Of a stretch of 5,139 bases of DNA, positions 4,542-5,139 are shown piece by piece. Each line of letters opens with the position of its first letter. The stretch's first letter is position 1. The stretch is from contig NZ_JAGLBG010000126.1 of NCBI RefSeq assembly GCF_018260405.1, positions 1-5,139 of the forward strand, in the 5' to 3' direction. Below the pieces are notes generated by a model that was not told the origin of the DNA, made no database searches, and was given only the letters and a program-made list of their open reading frames with translations. Both the position numbers and the translations under genes were made by a program. The stretch comes from Deinococcus sp. GTDB taxonomy: Bacteria > Deinococcota > Deinococci > Deinococcales > Deinococcaceae.

Positions 4542-5139
4542 ATGAAGAAGTCCTGGTCCCTTATTTCCCTGGTCGCTGCTCTGGCTGCTTCCACCGCCGC
4601 CGCTACCCCTAACGGTGCGCCCGCTGGCACGATCATCACCAACATCGCCGACATCTACTTCACGCCGGAAGGCGGCACGACTGAAATCAAGGTGCCTTCG
4701 AATCCAGTCGTGACCACGGTTTCGCCCGTTCCTAGCTTCACCATTACCCCGAACGACGGCAACACCACCGACCCCACCAAGCCCGACTACACCGCACCCG
4801 GCCAGACCGCCACGGTCAAGCCTTGTGACAAGAACGTCAGCTTCCTGTACATCCTGACCAACACCGGTAACGTGGCCGGCGAGTCGTACACCCTGACCAA
4901 CACGCCCGACCCCACCGGCAAGGTCAAGACCCCCGACAATATCCGTTATTACCCGGCAAGCGCCGATACCAACGGCGACGGCAAGCTGAGCAGCGCCGAA
5001 ATTGCCGCTTCGACGACCATCACCAGCATTACGAAGGTCGACCAGGCCCAGGCCGTCAAGTTCTTCCAGGTCTACGACATTCCCTGCGCCGCGACGGACA
5101 AGGATGCTTACGGAGCCGACCCCACGGGTAACCGCAGCA
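4542..5139 (+). CDS. Secreted Thr/Asn/Asp-rich surface-type protein with EF-hand-like loop (3' end outside window)
   Basis: The frame is open for 199 codons to the window edge. It starts MKKSWSLISLVAALAASTAA, a classical Sec signal peptide with a probable cleavage site after Ala21. The mature part resembles secreted Deinococcus proteins with beta-rich, DUF11/CARDB-like repeats: GTIITNIADIYFTPEGG (29-45), then PGQTATVKPC, and YILTNTGNVAGESYTLTN (103-120), an 'LTNTGN' strand typical of such folds. Residues 142-153, DTNGDGKLSSAE, match an EF-hand calcium loop (acidic or Asn residues at positions 1, 3, 5 and 12, Gly at 6). Cys95 and Cys182 could form a disulphide in the exported protein. It probably acts at the cell surface or in the envelope; the function is unknown. 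It follows the decayed paralogue-like gene by one base and may be controlled by the upstream structured leader. Confidence 0.8.
   Translation, partial: MKKSWSLISLVAALAASTAAATPNGAPAGTIITNIADIYFTPEGGTTEIKVPSNPVVTTVSPVPSFTITPNDGNTTDPTKPDYTAPGQTATVKPCDKNVSFLYILTNTGNVAGESYTLTNTPDPTGKVKTPDNIRYYPASADTNGDGKLSSAEIAASTTITSITKVDQAQAVKFFQVYDIPCAATDKDAYGADPTGNRS

Noticed and set aside
1..5139. CRISPR array, insertion sequence or attachment site
   Set aside because: There are no regularly spaced repeats, no transposase-like reading frame and no flanking terminal repeats.

Overview
The window looks like a piece of a Deinococcus (Deinococcota) chromosome. The coding DNA is GC-rich. The first gene has a promoter placed for leaderless transcription, a common layout in Deinococcus. 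The last gene belongs to a type of secreted, Thr/Asn/Asp-rich 'LTNTGN' protein that I associate with this genus. The assignment rests on recalled family features, not on a search.

Layout: (1) 1-456, minus strand: the N-terminal part of a DUF2157-type multi-pass membrane protein, running off the left edge. (2) 457-792: a divergent intergenic region with a -10 for the minus-strand gene, a sigma-A-like promoter pointing right, and short GTCTG direct repeats. (3) 793-2470, plus strand: three GNAT acetyltransferases. The first two are clear tandem paralogues (ArsN2-like in outline). The third is a short, single-domain ArgA-like enzyme (N-acetylglutamate synthase type) with a C-terminal cysteine cluster. 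(4) 2471-2627: the carA promoter and leader. (5) 2628-3812: carA, the glutaminase subunit of carbamoyl-phosphate synthetase, complete with its catalytic residues. An ArgA-like gene directly before carA suggests a small arginine-supply neighbourhood: acetylglutamate entry to ornithine, plus carbamoyl phosphate for citrulline and pyrimidines.

(6) 3813-4083 is non-coding and unusually structured. A consensus -35 overlaps the carA stop codon. It is followed by nested helices, two further hairpins, a candidate pseudoknot and a very strong intrinsic terminator whose T8 run directly abuts a Shine-Dalgarno sequence. This looks like a transcription attenuator or riboswitch leader, or an independent small RNA, of a class I do not recognise. 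It is the most interesting element in the window.

(7) 4098-4540 starts with a good ribosome-binding site and signal peptide, but then appears to be a decayed, frameshifted copy of a small secreted Deinococcus protein. (8) 4542-5139+ is an intact secreted protein with its own Shine-Dalgarno, a signal peptide and an EF-hand-like calcium loop, cut off by the right edge. The leader RNA, decayed gene and secreted gene probably form one transcription unit, so the leader may control a cell-surface or exported protein locus.
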